A DNA stretch of 64,000 nucleotides from Eulemur rufifrons (Eukaryota > Chordata > Mammalia > Primates > Lemuridae). Under the pieces are notes generated by a model. It did no database searches. It saw only the letters and a program-made list of their open reading frames with translations, and had not been told where the DNA came from. The stretch is from NCBI RefSeq assembly GCF_041146395.1, contig NC_091010.1:53650001-53714000 (forward strand), in the 5' to 3' direction. Both the position numbers and the translations under genes were made by a program. Every line of letters begins with the position of its first letter. Position 1 is the first letter of the stretch. Positions 1 to 11,379 of this stretch are shown here, piece by piece.

Positions 1-139
1 AGGGAGTGGATGATGTAACAGTCCGTGGGTAGGACAGGAACAACTGACTGCACCTGCACCTTGAGTAATTGATTCATCTCTTCTGTCATTGTGGGTATAA
101 CTTTGTGTTAGAATTCTTCAGAGAAATGGAACCAACAGG

Positions 140-141
<2 letters not shown>

Positions 142-172
<31 letters not shown>
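142..172. repeat. (TG)n microsatellite
   Basis: An almost pure TG dinucleotide run followed by a short TATA/CATA stretch and then an AG-rich run. It directly abuts the 5' side of the interspersed repeat at about 191-629. It keeps short artefactual frames open on both strands (VCVCVC or THTHTH repeats), which I do not treat as genes. Confidence 0.95.
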
Positions 173-176
<4 letters not shown>

Positions 177-190
177 CATACATATAGGAA

Positions 191-629
191 AAGAGAGAGA
201 GAGATTTATAATAAGGAATTGGCTCACATGATTATGGAGATGGAGAAGCCCCACAGTCTGCCGTGTACAAACTGGAGACCCAGGAAAGCCAGTGGTGTAG
301 ATCCGATCCAAGTCCAAAGGCCTGAGAATCACAGTTGCTCATAGTATAAATTCTAGTCTGAATCTGAGGGGAGGAGAAGACCATGTCTCAGCTCATTCAG
401 TGAAGCAGAGAAAGTGAATTTTCCCTTCCTCTACCTTTTTGTTCTATCAAGGTCCTCAATAGATTAGAAGATGTCACATTGTGGTGGCCAATCGGCTTTA
501 CTTACTCTTCAGGTCCACATGCTCGTCTCATTCAGAAACATCCTCATGGACCAAGCCAGAGACTATGTTTAGGTAAATATCTGGGCACCCCATGGCCTGG
601 TCAAGTTGACATGATATCAACCATCACAT
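191..629 (+). repeat. Medium-reiterated interspersed repeat, copy A (family not named)
   Basis: Runs from an AG-rich start through 'ataaggaattggctcacatg' to 'accatcac' at the 3' end. The same modules, in the same order, recur at about 30780-31200 (copy B): the 'gaattggctcac' start, the 'caagctggag'-like block, 'agtgaattttcccttcct', and the terminal 'caagttgaca...accatcac'. The shared order over more than 400 bases shows that both are copies of one dispersed family. I recognise it as a common mammalian repeat but cannot name the subfamily safely. Confidence 0.75.
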
Positions 630-639
630 ATATGCACAC

Positions 640-2490
640 ACCTCTATGGCTGTCTCCTGTCCCAACTCTTAGAAATTCTTCTGCCCTTTCATAAGAACAG
701 CATTCTTCTCCAAAGCTGCATTTGCTCACCACTTTTGTCTGTTTTAATTTACACAAAGGGAATTCCTTGGCCCTTCACATATCTTGGATTGTGGTTGATT
801 TTTGTTTGTTTGCTTGTTTCTGGGAGAGATTTTTTTTTCCCCTTGGTTCTTAAACTCGTTAAATTCCAGGACACAATTTCCCACTGTATCTTGGACACAA
901 GAGAAGTCTGAAACCCCAGAAAGCCAAGCCAGTGAAAGAAATCTTGCAGCTGCTGTCTCCCCAGGGTCCTCTGACACCCACTGTTATTCAAATTCAGTGT
1001 TCAATCCATTACCCCTCTCTTAGTAGAGATCCTCCCTCATTAAGAGGCCTTGTGGATCTAGGTTCAATTTGATAAGGAATGCAGATGAGCTTCCTTATAC
1101 AAGTCTGTAAGGATCTAAGAAGTAAAAGTCAAGCTCCTGATGAGTTGGGGAGAGCCCAAGATACCTATATAAACTTCTAAGAGGGATTGCAAAACTAAAT
1201 ACTCAAGAACAAGGGGCACAATAAAGAATTTTGTTGTAATCATCTAACTGGAGACTGAAAAGAGACCAGAATCTGTCACAAAAGACAAGATCCATTTTTC
1301 TGTAGCAGAGGTGGAATTGTCAGAACCTTGCAAGGCTCTGCAGTTACTAGGTAGAGGCCCCTTGAGAACAGGATTTCCACCTCTCTCCAATTCCCAGCAC
1401 ACATGCTCCTTAAACATAGTTTGTATTCAAGAAACAGTTGTTATTACAGATGATGCAAAAGGAATAAAACATTAGCTTATTTCTTTTGACTCACCCAGCA
1501 AGAAAAACTTGTAACTTGGTAATTATAAAAGAATAGGAAAATATGTTGGCTTTAAAAAAAAAAAACATTTTTTCACATATTTCACATAAACAAATGCACA
1601 GTCACAAAATGAAATATAAATCTTTTATGTGCATGGCCAGCAGTCTAATGCAAACAACTGCTGCATTCTGAAGTGAGACAATTTTATTCTTCAACCACAC
1701 TGCTGAATAGAGAAACTGCAAATATTAACTTTCTGTGACAAATATTAACAATTTTATAAAGAGGCACCAGATTAATATTTTATCAAAAATGAGCTGAATA
1801 TTTTCTTCCACTATTTTTTCAACTAAGCAGAAATGTTGTCTGAGTAAAGAATCAATCTAACACAGATGCTTCTTATTTTTCTAAAATATGACTAACATTA
1901 TTTATTGTATAGAAGCTACTAAGTAGTCATGAATAACATAAAATAGATTTTGAATTTCTCTCAAAGAACTTACTCCTTTTATTTTATCGGTATTAATAAA
2001 ACCACCATGCCTTGGACAATTCAATTTCAGATTATTTCCCACCTAGAGAGCTTTAGAAATTTTAAAAATCTACTAATTTTAGAAAACGTAAGTGCTGTTC
2101 CATTGGACATGTTTTTTTTTTTTTTTTCCTCCACTGTAGTTTTGTAAAACAAATTTTCTAAAAAGGGACTTAAGGACAGGGAAGCACTACAATGTCCTTG
2201 AACTCTATTCCTTTTTGAGGAATAGAGAGTAATGACTTTCCTTAAAGAATTTTGTGGTGAGTTTTTCCTGAAAATTACATCTAAAATTGATCATGTCTCT
2301 GGGAATAATTTTAGTCTTGCTAGAAATTAGAAAGTACAAGATTTTTTTTCCTCTCTATGTTCATCAGAATGAAGCATCTCTACAAACCACATTTTTAATA
2401 TTTTCCAAAAATATATATGTATTATTTTTATACAGTGTTAATGAATAATGTATATTGCCACAAATAAAAACTTAGTGCAATGCCATTGGA
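640..2490. other. No gene or repeat recognised
   Basis: AT-rich sequence with short A and T runs (for example near 1552-1564 and 2111-2127). No long open frame, splice-flanked frame or familiar repeat was seen. Short frames at 802-1023 and 744-991 overlap on opposite strands and look random. Confidence 0.5.
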
Positions 2491-2494
2491 TTCA

Positions 2495-2640
2495 GTCAAT
2501 CTTTCCTCAAACATTTATCAAGTACCTGTTATGTTCTGGGCAATGTTGTGCACACTCTCAAGTATAGATTTTTGACCATGGATTAGGGAAATATAGTCTT
2601 CATCACAAATAGTTGAAGAAACAATAACTTAAAATAAGCT
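2495..2640 (-). repeat. Possible L2 fragment, antisense
   Basis: Contains 'aacatttatcaagtacctgt' followed by 'tatgttctgggcaatgttgt'. These resemble the antisense L2 3' end (an 'atttattgagcacctactatg...ccaggcactgt' pattern) with many substitutions. It could also be MIR-derived. Confidence 0.45.
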
Positions 2641-3594
2641 CTATCACAATTTTTCTTGTACTGTTTGTGTGTGTTGTACTTTGAAAATCATACAATATCT
2701 GTCTGTCTGAAATAAGACAAATTCCAATATGTGCAGAGAATATTATTCAGCAAGTAACTCAACACTTTGGACTTTGTTTTCAAGCCTGGAAAATGGATAG
2801 GTTATATGACAGCATTTGATTGATATATTAAGGGACAGAGGTAAAGTCACAGGCAAATTCCTGTCAAGAATGAAAAAAACTACAATATTTATACCATCAC
2901 TTAGAAATAAAACTAAACTGTCTAAGGGATGATATTTGGGCAAAGGCTTAAGGTTGTAAATTTGAATGTGTGGCTAATATTTCTTAAATTATTTTTCCCT
3001 AGACTCAAAAGAAAATGTAATACTGCTCAAATTGAGACATGTCTACATTATACGTGGTCCATCTGGATTACCATTTGTGCCATAGACACAGTACCCTGCC
3101 CAACTTAAATAGCAGAGAATCAGTGAGGTTTTCACATTCCTAGCCTTTGTCTGGACACATTCTTGTGAGATATGGCAGTCTTTGTTCCCTAAACCTAGGT
3201 AGGACATTAGAATTTCCTATAACTCCTAGTGTGCAAATATTTTTAAAATTACCTGAAGAACTTTTATCTCTGTCTTAATTAAAAGAGTAGTTTTTTACAG
3301 AGTTAGACAATAAAATTTCTGACATATTTTCACATTCACATGGAACATTTCATGTACTTTTGACAGTTCAATCGTAAACGTAAATTCCCTTCCCCCACCA
3401 TTAATTATGAAGCATGTATTGCCATCTAGTGTCCTTCTGAAATGATGCTTCTGCCGTGATGAAGAAATAAAACATGGCAAGTCAGACAAAGGAGATGTAA
3501 AATTTTGCAAGTAGGTATTTTAAATTTGTATAATGTATCAAAATGCTTCTAGCCAAAACTCACAGAATGATAATTAAAATGTGTCTTAATATTG
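2641..3594. other. No gene or repeat recognised
   Basis: AT-rich, non-repetitive by eye. Short frames at 2743-2943 and 3295-3510 on the minus strand have no recognisable domain. Confidence 0.45.
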
Positions 3595-4553
3595 CAACCT
3601 ACAGAATGGGAGAAAATATTTATAAGCTATACATCCAATAAAGAGCTAATAACCAGAATCTACAAAGAGCTCAAGCAAATCAGCAAGTAACAACCCTATT
3701 AAAAAGTGGGCAAAAGACATGAACAGAAGCTTTTCAAAAGAAGATAGACAAATGGACAATACACATGAAAAAATGCTCAACATCATTAATCATCAGAGAA
3801 ATGCAAATTAAAACCACAATGAGATACCACCATATCCCTGTTAGAATAGCTTTTATTAAAAAGTTCAAAAATAATAGATACTGGCATGGATGCAAAGAGA
3901 AAGAAACACTTACTCACTGTTGATGGGACTACAGTATGGAAATCAGTATGGAGATTCCTCATAGAACTAAAAGTAGACCTACCATTTGATTCAGTAATCC
4001 CATTATTGGATATTTGCCCAAAGGAAAAGAAGACTTTTCATAAAAAAACACCTACGCTCAAATGTTTATTGTAGCACAATTCATAATTGCAAAAATGTGG
4101 AATCAACCCAAGTGCCCATTAATTCATGAGTGGATTAACAAAATGTGGTATATGTATACCATGGAGTACTAATCAGCCATAAAAAAGATGAATTAACACC
4201 TTTTGCAACACTCTAGATGGAACTGGAGACCATTCTCCTAAGTGAAGTATCTCAAGAATGGAAAAACAAACACCGTATGTACTCACTATTAAATTGGGAC
4301 CAACTAATGAGCACACATGTGCCCAGAGGGAAATAAAACTCAGTAGAAGTCAACCAGGAGGAAGCGGGAGGAGAAGAGAGGAGACAAGGGGAGAGGGAAG
4401 AAGGGGAGGCAGGAGGGGAGAGACAAAAACCTACCTAATGGGTGTAAAAAACACTATTTGGGTGATAGGCACACTTATAGACAGGACTTAAGCATTACAA
4501 AAGTGATCCATGTAACCCAAAACATTTGTACCCCCTTAGTATTTTGAAATAAA
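3595..4553 (+). mobile_element. LINE-1 3' end (ORF2 C-terminal remnant plus 3' UTR)
   Basis: Sense-strand L1 sequence covering the end of ORF2 and the 3' UTR. Typical ORF2-end wording is present: 'gggcaaaagacatgaacaga', 'atgcaaattaaaaccacaat', 'gagataccacca', 'tggtatatgtataccatgga'. The reading frame is broken by stops and shifts, so only scraps remain open (for example 3886-4074), and the element cannot encode a working reverse transcriptase or endonuclease. It is 5' truncated at about 3595. The 3' UTR contains a polypurine tract (4356-4424) and ends at an AATAAA signal (4548-4553), with no long A tail left. I found no clear target-site duplication. Retained similarity suggests a moderately old primate-era L1; the age is an inference. 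Confidence 0.9.
4356..4424 (+). repeat. Polypurine tract in L1 3' UTR
   Basis: About 69 bases that are almost entirely A and G, with only isolated C residues. G-rich polypurine stretches are a known feature of mammalian L1 3' UTRs, and this one lies between the ORF2 remnant and the AATAAA signal of the element at 3595-4553. Confidence 0.85.
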
Positions 4554-4909
4554 AGAACTTACTAGAAATTTAATACAATATATAATTATATGCAGGACTA
4601 TAAAACTTTTTACATTTAGCATGATCAGAATGAAGGAATTAATGGTGCTAAAGTGTATTTCTTTATCAGTTACATGAGATGCAATACAAACAAGTCTTAC
4701 TTTCAGCTTGGAGGTTTATTCATTTTATTTTGTAATCAAAGAGGATTATCTCATATCATGATACATTAAGAGACCTGAAGGTCTCTGTTAACTGAATAAA
4801 TGAATGAATGGAGAAAAAGTCTTAAGATTGGTGCTTTCATTATCTCAACTAAAAGAGCTACAGTTCCAGAGTTGGTTACTTAGGAAGCATGGTGATGTCA
4901 TCTGTGAGC

Positions 4910-5160
4910 CAGGTGCTTCTCTTTCCACTCAGCATCTTCAGCATGTTGCCTTAATCTTCAGGCTTATGCCCCAATGATCATAAAGTGCTGCCACTACTCC
5001 ATGCATTATATATTTGACTAACCATATCTGAAGGAAGAAAAGTGAACAATCTCTTTGTGTATCTCATTGCCAGAGATGCTCCCACCATGCCTCACTACCT
5101 ACTGTCCCTTGGGTCTTACTGCACGGATTAGATCACATGTTTATGTCCTAAATCCAAGGA
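4910..5160 (+). repeat. Possible degenerate interspersed repeat (same family as 48345-48790)
   Basis: Weak resemblance to a common repeat whose copies carry a 'cttcattctcaggc...tggctgcc' block, then a GGCCAGA-like block and a 'ggtcacatg' block. Here the counterparts are 'ccttaatcttcaggcttatg', 'gccagagatgctcccacc' and 'gattagatcacatgtttatg'. The copy is highly diverged and ends are uncertain. Confidence 0.35.
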
Positions 5161-6055
5161 ATCCTGAGGAAGCAAGTATGCTATCTGGAATTTTCAGTCT
5201 TTATATCATAAGCTCTTATTAAACAAGAAGAACTGTGTCAATCAATTATGTTGGAAACACATAATAATGTGAAAAAGAGAAATAAAGTTTGAAAAATTGT
5301 TTCAAATGGTCCAAGGAATGAGCTTTACTTTTCATATTTCAGCAATCTGTAGAAAGGGTCATAGACATATTACTGAGATGTGTGCATTGAAGAAGTAGGG
5401 TGCTAAGAAACAGAGAAAGGTGCAAAATGAGACAGACCTACAAGGATACCAGCAAAAGCTTTTCTATGACACAATATTGCATCATTTGGCCAAGAATGGG
5501 AAACAAGCCTAGGGGCTTCAAAGGACATGAGTTAGTGGGATCCCGCAAAAGGCCAAGTGAACTGCAAGACACTCACTGTCTATTTCCCTCTGGTATGCCC
5601 TGATTGAATTGATAGGAAATTCAGCATAGAAGGATGCCTTGGATGCAGTTCAGAATTTGAATGGCAGCTTGGCATGAGGGAGTTCTGAACTCTTATGATC
5701 TTACACTGTGTGTCTCACATGTAGAATATCCAAAAAGGAGCTTTGGCACTGGCATTCCGATGGCCAGTGTATGGATGTGAAAAATGAGGCCTGGGGAAAT
5801 CAACACAGTTTCTATCAAAGATTGGCAGTAGCTTATTTTTCAAAAGTGGCTGCTCTGTATTCAAGTTTTAGTGTTTTATTCCAGTAACTGAAAGTAGTGT
5901 TTATCTAAATTTCTTTCTCTATTTACACTAAGCTCTGGGGACTGAGATACATCTTCGGATAATTTGGAATTTTAAAAGGTACAGGACTGATACTGGATAG
6001 TGACTCTCATGCACATTTAGACATAAAATAATCACATAACCATACAATTTCATTC
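5161..6055. other. No gene or repeat recognised
   Basis: No coding or repeat signal was identified. The 67-codon frame at 5400-5603 has no recognisable domain. Confidence 0.45.
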
Positions 6056-6059
6056 TAAA

Positions 6060-6215
6060 TGGAAACAGTAGTAATTAAGACCAATTCTCTTATTTGATAT
6101 AAGGACAAAACTTAGGTCCTGAGAAAGGGATAACTTGTCCAGAACCTCCTAGTGATGCAATAAAAGAGCTGTGTCTAAAATGTAGGTATTTTAATTCCAA
6201 TTCAGGGCTCTTCTC
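6060..6215 (-). repeat. Possible MIR, antisense
   Basis: Order of blocks resembles an antisense MIR: 'ataaggacaaaacttaggtc' (for 'gaggaaactgaggc'), then 'aacttgtccagaacctccta' (for 'aacttgcccaaggtcaca'). Confidence 0.45.
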
Positions 6216-6679
6216 ATTATTTTACTTCTGAAATTATGTAGGATATTTGTTAGGATTTGGGGTTTTGGAGAAAGCCTTGCATATGAATGCCTGCTCTGTC
6301 ACGTACTGGCTGTTGATCTAGAATGACAAACTAGGGAGGGGAGGAAGAAAGAGTAAGCTAATCATAGCTTTTAATAAACTACAGGTTATAAAAGAGCCAC
6401 TGGCCACTTCAAAATACTCTCTATTGCCACAAAAATGATGGCAAAAGAATTTCCTTTTCCTGAACCACTTGAGAGAAAGTTGCTGAACTGTTATCTCATT
6501 ATCCGCAAACACTTTCATGTTATTTCTATAAACAAGGGCATTCTTCTACATAAACACAATACTGTGATCACCATTAAAGCTTAATGAACTTAATGTTGAA
6601 GCATTAAGTATTACTACTATGTAATACTCAGATATCAACAGTACCAGTAATGACTTTATGGCGAAAGGATCCTGTTCAC

Positions 6680-7355
6680 AATCATTTGTGGCATTTCATT
6701 GTCATGTCTCTTAAGTCTCCTTCAGTTTTGGAACATTTCTTGTCTTTCTTTGACTTCCATAACTTTGACACTTTTGAAGATTGCAGGCCAGATATTTTGT
6801 AAAATATATTAATATATTCCTCATGGGTTTCTCTGCTGTTCCCTCGTGATTAGATTACATGCGTGTTTGGTTCTGTGTCCTTCTTTCATCTTATCATGCA
6901 GTGAATGATTTCAATTTGTCCCATTACTGATAATGTTCACTTCATCATTACAAATGATGATGTTGATTAAGTAGTGCTTCTCCACTATGAAGTTAAAGTT
7001 TTCTTTTCTTTTAAAGTATTCTGCTGGAGAAGAATCGCTTTGAAAGTATTTAAAGTTTCCTTTCCTCTTCAACTTTATTTATTTATTTATACATGATTTG
7101 ACTGATGGTTTCCTATTTTATTCAATGAGTTGTATAAAATGTATAAAAATATGCTACTAGCATTACTTATGTTGAAGCTTAAATTATGCTCAATTTAGCA
7201 CAGAATTAGCACCCTCCTAACTGGCTTCTGTATCTTTTTGACACATCCCCAACCTTCATTGACCATTTCTTTACTTTCTGGCACAGAAACATACCCCTGG
7301 TTCCTTTCAGTGAAAAGTATGTTTGGAAGACAATATATGGTCACATGGAGTGCTC
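6680..7355 (-). mobile_element. Old L1M-family LINE-1 fragment, antisense
   Basis: The plus strand matches the antisense wording of an old L1M-type 3' region: 'tttgacacttttgaagattg', 'cctcatgggtttctctgctg', 'ctcgtgattagattacatgc', 'tttgtcccattactgataat', and later 'gaccatttctttactttctg' with 'ccctggttcctttcagtgaa'. It has many substitutions and small gaps and no coding capacity. Subfamily is unassigned. Confidence 0.65.
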
Positions 7356-7359
7356 ATTT

Positions 7360-7565
7360 ATTTAAAACCACTTTTTTGAGCTATGATTGACATGCAAAAA
7401 GCTGTACATATTTAATGTATATAACTCAGTGAGTTTGGAGGTAAGTGTACACTTATGAAAGCATCATTCATTAGTCTATCCATCACCTTTGAAAGTTTCC
7501 TCCCATCCTCTTTTTTATTATTATTTGTGCATGTGAGTCATGAGAACATTTAACATAAGATCTTA
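7360..7565 (-). mobile_element. L1M-family LINE-1 fragment, antisense
   Basis: Contains 'gagctatgattgacatgcaa', 'ctgtacatatttaatgtata' and 'catccatcacctttgaaagt', matching the antisense L1M 3' region that normally reads 'ttattgagatataattgaca...'. It may be a continuation of the preceding element or an independent copy. Confidence 0.65.
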
Positions 7566-7644
7566 TTGGTATCACTGCCCCCAGGCCCTGTCAGTTAATG
7601 GAACAAAGAAATAAATGAAACCAAACAATACACATACTTTTATG

Positions 7645-7950
7645 GTTTGAATGTGGTATTCCCTCTAAAATTCGTGTTGAAACTTATCACTAACCTGAAG
7701 GTATTGAAAAGTGGGGCCCCTGGGAGGTGAGTAGATTAATGCCATTATAAAAAGGGCTTGTGGGAGTAGGTTCACTTTCTTTTACTCTTCTGCCATGTGC
7801 AGACATGGCAAACAGGTCTTCACCAGATGCTGGCACCTTGATCTTCAATTTCCCAGCCTCCAAAACTGTAAGAAACAAATTTCCCCTCTTTATAAATTAC
7901 CCAGTCTGTGATATTTTGTTATAGCAGCACAAATGTGCTAAGAAAGACAC
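7645..7950 (+). mobile_element. MaLR solo LTR (MST/MLT1-like)
   Basis: Begins 'tatggtttgaatgtggtatt', continues through 'aagtggggcccctgggaggt' and 'cttctgccatgtgcagacat', and ends 'aaattacccagtctgtgata...ttatagcagcac'. These are the ordered landmarks of an MST/MLT1-class mammalian apparent LTR retrotransposon LTR, somewhat shortened internally. No internal retroviral sequence adjoins it, so it is a solo LTR. Subfamily is uncertain. Confidence 0.8.
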
Positions 7951-7974
7951 ACACATACACACACTTCCATGAAA

Positions 7975-8957
7975 TCATACTGATATTTCCAATTCCAATC
8001 TACCAAAACTGAAAAGATTCCTTTTAGTTTTTACCCTTTTGACATTTGATCTCCTTTCTCTGACAGTGAGAAACCAGGCTCTCATCCTTGATTTATTTTC
8101 ATTTTTTTCCTTCCATCCTTCTATACATGACCAATCATTCATCTCTGCCAATCCTCTCTTTACCCAACTTAGGTTCCAACAGGTTATGTGGGGCCACCCC
8201 CTGATAAGGAAGCCCGCACCCTTCATCCCATTTCACACCCAACATTCCAAGCTGGGCTTTTCCTGCCACCACGGCATGCGTGCACCCTCTCCTCACCCTA
8301 CTTGGTCCCTGACAGTCCATTCTGTTAGGATACCTGTGTGTGTCTTCCTCACTCTGCTCAGCCTCTGCGTCTTCTCCCTGGGCCACTGCAGCTTCCCTTT
8401 CCCTCCAGCACAGCAACTTATCTTATTTTGCTCACTCTAAAGGCTTTAGGACTTAATTGTTCAAGAAAGGGAGAGCAAGGAAAGGAAGGGAAGAGAAGGA
8501 AATGGAATGTGAAAAGAAGAAACAAAACAAAACCAAATTCAACACCACACAGGATAACTCAGAGTGGGGAAGAGAGACTGGGGAGACTGTCCATGGAGCA
8601 GACATTCTCCAAGGACTAAGAAAATGAGAACAATTTGGAATAATCAATCTAAAGAAAAAAATGAAGCATCAGTGTCATTAGCTAATGGAACATTCACTAA
8701 AAATGAAGGTAGGTTGGGGAAAAATAGAGTTTCTGGGTTTAGGGGAAAGAAAAATATGTTTTATACAAAGTAGGACTTTGATAGATTGGAAAACAGAGAG
8801 CAAGCAATATCTCCCTTTTAGACACTGGGAATTATAAATACAGTAGCTATACATCTTGGATCTTCCAAGATAGTCACAATTATGGTCACAATTTTATTAT
8901 TCTCAATTAAGCTAGTTCAATGAAAGCACAATTAAATCCATTATTAAGGGTTGGTAA
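7975..8957. other. No gene assigned; pyrimidine-rich stretch then purine-rich stretch
   Basis: The plus strand is pyrimidine rich to about 8440 and purine rich around 8465-8520. Open frames of 133 codons (8039-8440, plus) and 93 codons (8135-8416, minus) overlap each other. They have biased composition (F/S/P or E/R rich), lack a recognisable domain and are best explained by low complexity. An L2 origin for part of it is possible but not demonstrated. Confidence 0.45.
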
Positions 8958-8965
8958 GTGTGTGC

Positions 8966-9001
<36 letters not shown>
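8958..9001. repeat. (TG)n microsatellite
   Basis: TG dinucleotide repeat with one C and one A interruption near the start. Confidence 0.95.
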
Positions 9002-9003
<2 letters not shown>

Positions 9004-9289
9004 TCATCTGTATTCATATATCAGAACAAAATCTGTTATCAGATTATATGATCCTATCCTTATTGTTTGGAAAATATAATTATTGTAATCACATCATTTT
9101 GATTTGAAAATTGACTCTTTGGAATTGGAAGGATTACACAAACATAGGGACCATCTAGTGATCCAAGTTTTTTTTCTAAATTATTCAGCATCTACATCTA
9201 AATCTCACTATCTGCTCTATATTCATCTCATTTTAGAAACACAAAGAACCCATGATACTTCTGTAGTAATTATTATTGTTATTATAAAA

Positions 9290-9490
9290 TAATAATAGCT
9301 TACCTTCATGTATTAAACTTTGTACTAGATATTTTGCATGTATCCTGTCAAGCAGTATACAGCCCTAGAATAGAGGTACTCTCATTACCACTTACAAAAC
9401 AAGAAACTGATTTGGTCAGTTATGTAACTTTTAAAAAATAACACAGCTTTTAAGCAGAGCAAGGATGCATTCCATTTGGTTTGTCTGACA
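9290..9490 (-). repeat. MIR SINE, antisense
   Basis: Antisense MIR order: 'attaccacttacaaaacaag', 'aagaaactgatttggtcagt' and 'cacagcttttaagcagagca'. Preceded by an ATT-rich stretch. Confidence 0.6.
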
Positions 9491-9739
9491 TCGACATGCC
9501 CGATCTAATCATCATAGAAAACTGCCTCACCATGCTGCCACAAGAAGGTATGAAATTTATTTATAAATATTTCACGCCATCAGGAGCAAATGCCAGAGGA
9601 AAGAAAACAAGCCTTCTGTGAAGCTTCCTAGGATAGGCATCTCTTATTTTGAAAGAGAAATTGCAGCCACTCTTGTTATTTCTGGGCACTTGGAATCACA
9701 ACAATGCACAATGGTTAGAATGTGGCCACGGCAGCGAAT

Positions 9740-9950
9740 GGCCAGGCTCAAAGCTCAGCTCAGCAACTTACTCAGGACCACGAGCAAGTTATTTAACTTC
9801 CCTGCGCCTCATTTTTCTCATCCATAAATAGGAATGGTAATGAATATCTCCTTTTTTTCACACTAAATGAAGTAATACATAAAGCTCTAAGTGCATGCCT
9901 GGCATATGGTAAGCATTCCATACGCACAATTAATTTTCTTGCTATTATTG
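9740..9950 (+). repeat. MIR SINE, sense
   Basis: Sense MIR order is clear: 'caagttatttaacttccctg', 'tcatccataaataggaatgg', 'aagctctaagtgcatgcctg', 'gcatatggtaagcattcc'. Confidence 0.8.
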
Positions 9951-10139
9951 CTGTGGATGATGATGCTGTTATTTCTTAGCCTCTAGCTATGCCTTACATC
10001 TCCTGCTTTTTTTTTTCTAATCTTAATTAACATCAGTGTTTAAAAGTGAAACTTGAAAAGAGACAATCCTTGATAAGAACAACTCATTCCTAACTATGAG
10101 AGCTTATGAAATCCTAGTGCACGGAATCATACAGATCGA

Positions 10140-10290
10140 CCACTGTGCACATTTACCAAGAGCACCTCCTATGTGCCAGATGCTATCTTACACATTACAA
10201 TTCCAGTAGGAAAAGACAAATAGGCCCCTGGCCTTCAGAGAACTCGCAGTCTCAGGTGTTCATTAGAGTGCTTCGTGCCATGAGTACCTA
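10140..10290 (-). repeat. L2 LINE fragment, antisense
   Basis: 'gcacctcctatgtgccagat', then 'ggaaaagacaaataggcccc' and 'ccttcagagaactcgcagtc', matching the antisense 3' end of L2 ('cctactatgtgccaggcact...cctcatggagcttac'). Confidence 0.65.
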
Positions 10291-10299
10291 ACAAAACGC

Positions 10300-10910
10300 T
10301 GAGAGCCGGTGTCTGTTCTCTGGCATGCACAGAGACATCACACGTGACGTGGTTAGAAAGTGATTTGACAATCAGCCACATAACACTGACTCTAAAGCAC
10401 AATCGTCCAGAGACAGATCCCAGCTCAAGGCTAAAAGGGTATCAGCCTCTGGGTAGGCTCTATGGAAAAGAAACACAACAAAACCGGGAAATATTAATAA
10501 GAGAGCATTCAGTCCGAAAACTAGAGGCAATGAGAAGGCCGTCTTTGTTTGTGTTACACTAGTGTTTGTTACTGTGAAATAGTTCAGTTGTGCTAGGAGC
10601 ATAATTTGTACAATGAACATCTGCATGCATACTTTGAAGTTTAAGAAACCAAACATTATCTATCAGTTGAAGCGTTCTGTGAATTTCTTCTCAGTATCTA
10701 TGATTATGACACATGTATGGGTCTGGTCATTTGCCCAGTGGGCTATATCTTAACTTTTATACTGTCTTCATGGATAGGCTTATTCAAGTATGTCCAGGGT
10801 ATAAATGGTCCATCACTTGCAAAAATGCTTTCTAGTGAAGCAAAATACCTTTACATGAGCTAAAAATGTGTTTGTTGCCTGGCTTTGAGACAATGCTAAA
10901 GTTCAGAGTC
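10300..10910. other. No gene or repeat recognised
   Basis: Non-repetitive by eye. Overlapping opposite-strand frames at 10344-10562 and 10372-10656 have no domain signature. Confidence 0.45.
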
Positions 10911-10914
10911 AAAC

Positions 10915-11110
10915 AAAGGTCACCTACTTAATAGCAGGCAATGTGCCAGGCACACTCACTAACTTTGGTTTATGTCATTTTTCAATGAGGTCTTACATTT
11001 TCTTCTTTTGACAGGTAAGAAAACTATACATCAAAGAGGTAACCCTTGGGGACCTAAGCAAGTAGGAGAGCCGCTATTCACACGCAGTCTTCCAGGCTGC
11101 AAATCACTGC
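10915..11110 (-). repeat. MIR SINE, antisense
   Basis: 'aatgtgccaggcacactcac', 'ggtaagaaaactatacatca', and 'ctgcaaatcactgctgtctc' follow antisense MIR order. Confidence 0.65.
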
Positions 11111-11164
11111 TGTCTCTCCCTTCATCACCAACGTGCCTGGGTTGTTTGAAAGCTTAGGCTTTGT

Positions 11165-11365
11165 GACCATTCTGAATAAACTGCCAGGACTGGCTTTACC
11201 CCACACTATCTTTAAACCTTAACTTCCTCATCTGCAAAATAGAGGTGACCATAATATCCATGTTTTAGGATTTCCTAAAATATTAAATAAAAAAATTCTT
11301 CTAAGGTGCTTAGCACAGTACCCAATGCATAGTAGATGCTCAATAAATAGTAGTTGCTATTGTTC
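11165..11365 (+). repeat. MIR SINE, sense
   Basis: 'ttaacttcctcatctgcaaa', 'gtgcttagcacagtacccaa' and 'agatgctcaataaatagtag' give a clear sense MIR. It lies about 55 bases from the antisense MIR at 10915-11110, forming a divergent pair of old SINEs. Confidence 0.8.
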
Positions 11366-11379
11366 TTTCTCATGGGAAA

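Noticed and set aside
69..344. Open frames on both strands with VCVCVC / THTHTH runs
   Set aside because: They are translations of the (TG)n tract at 142-172 and the adjoining repeat, open on both strands at once.
8039..8440. 133-codon plus-strand frame, possibly a secreted or hydrophobic protein
   Set aside because: Pyrimidine-rich low-complexity DNA with an overlapping 93-codon frame on the other strand; F/S/P bias and no domain.
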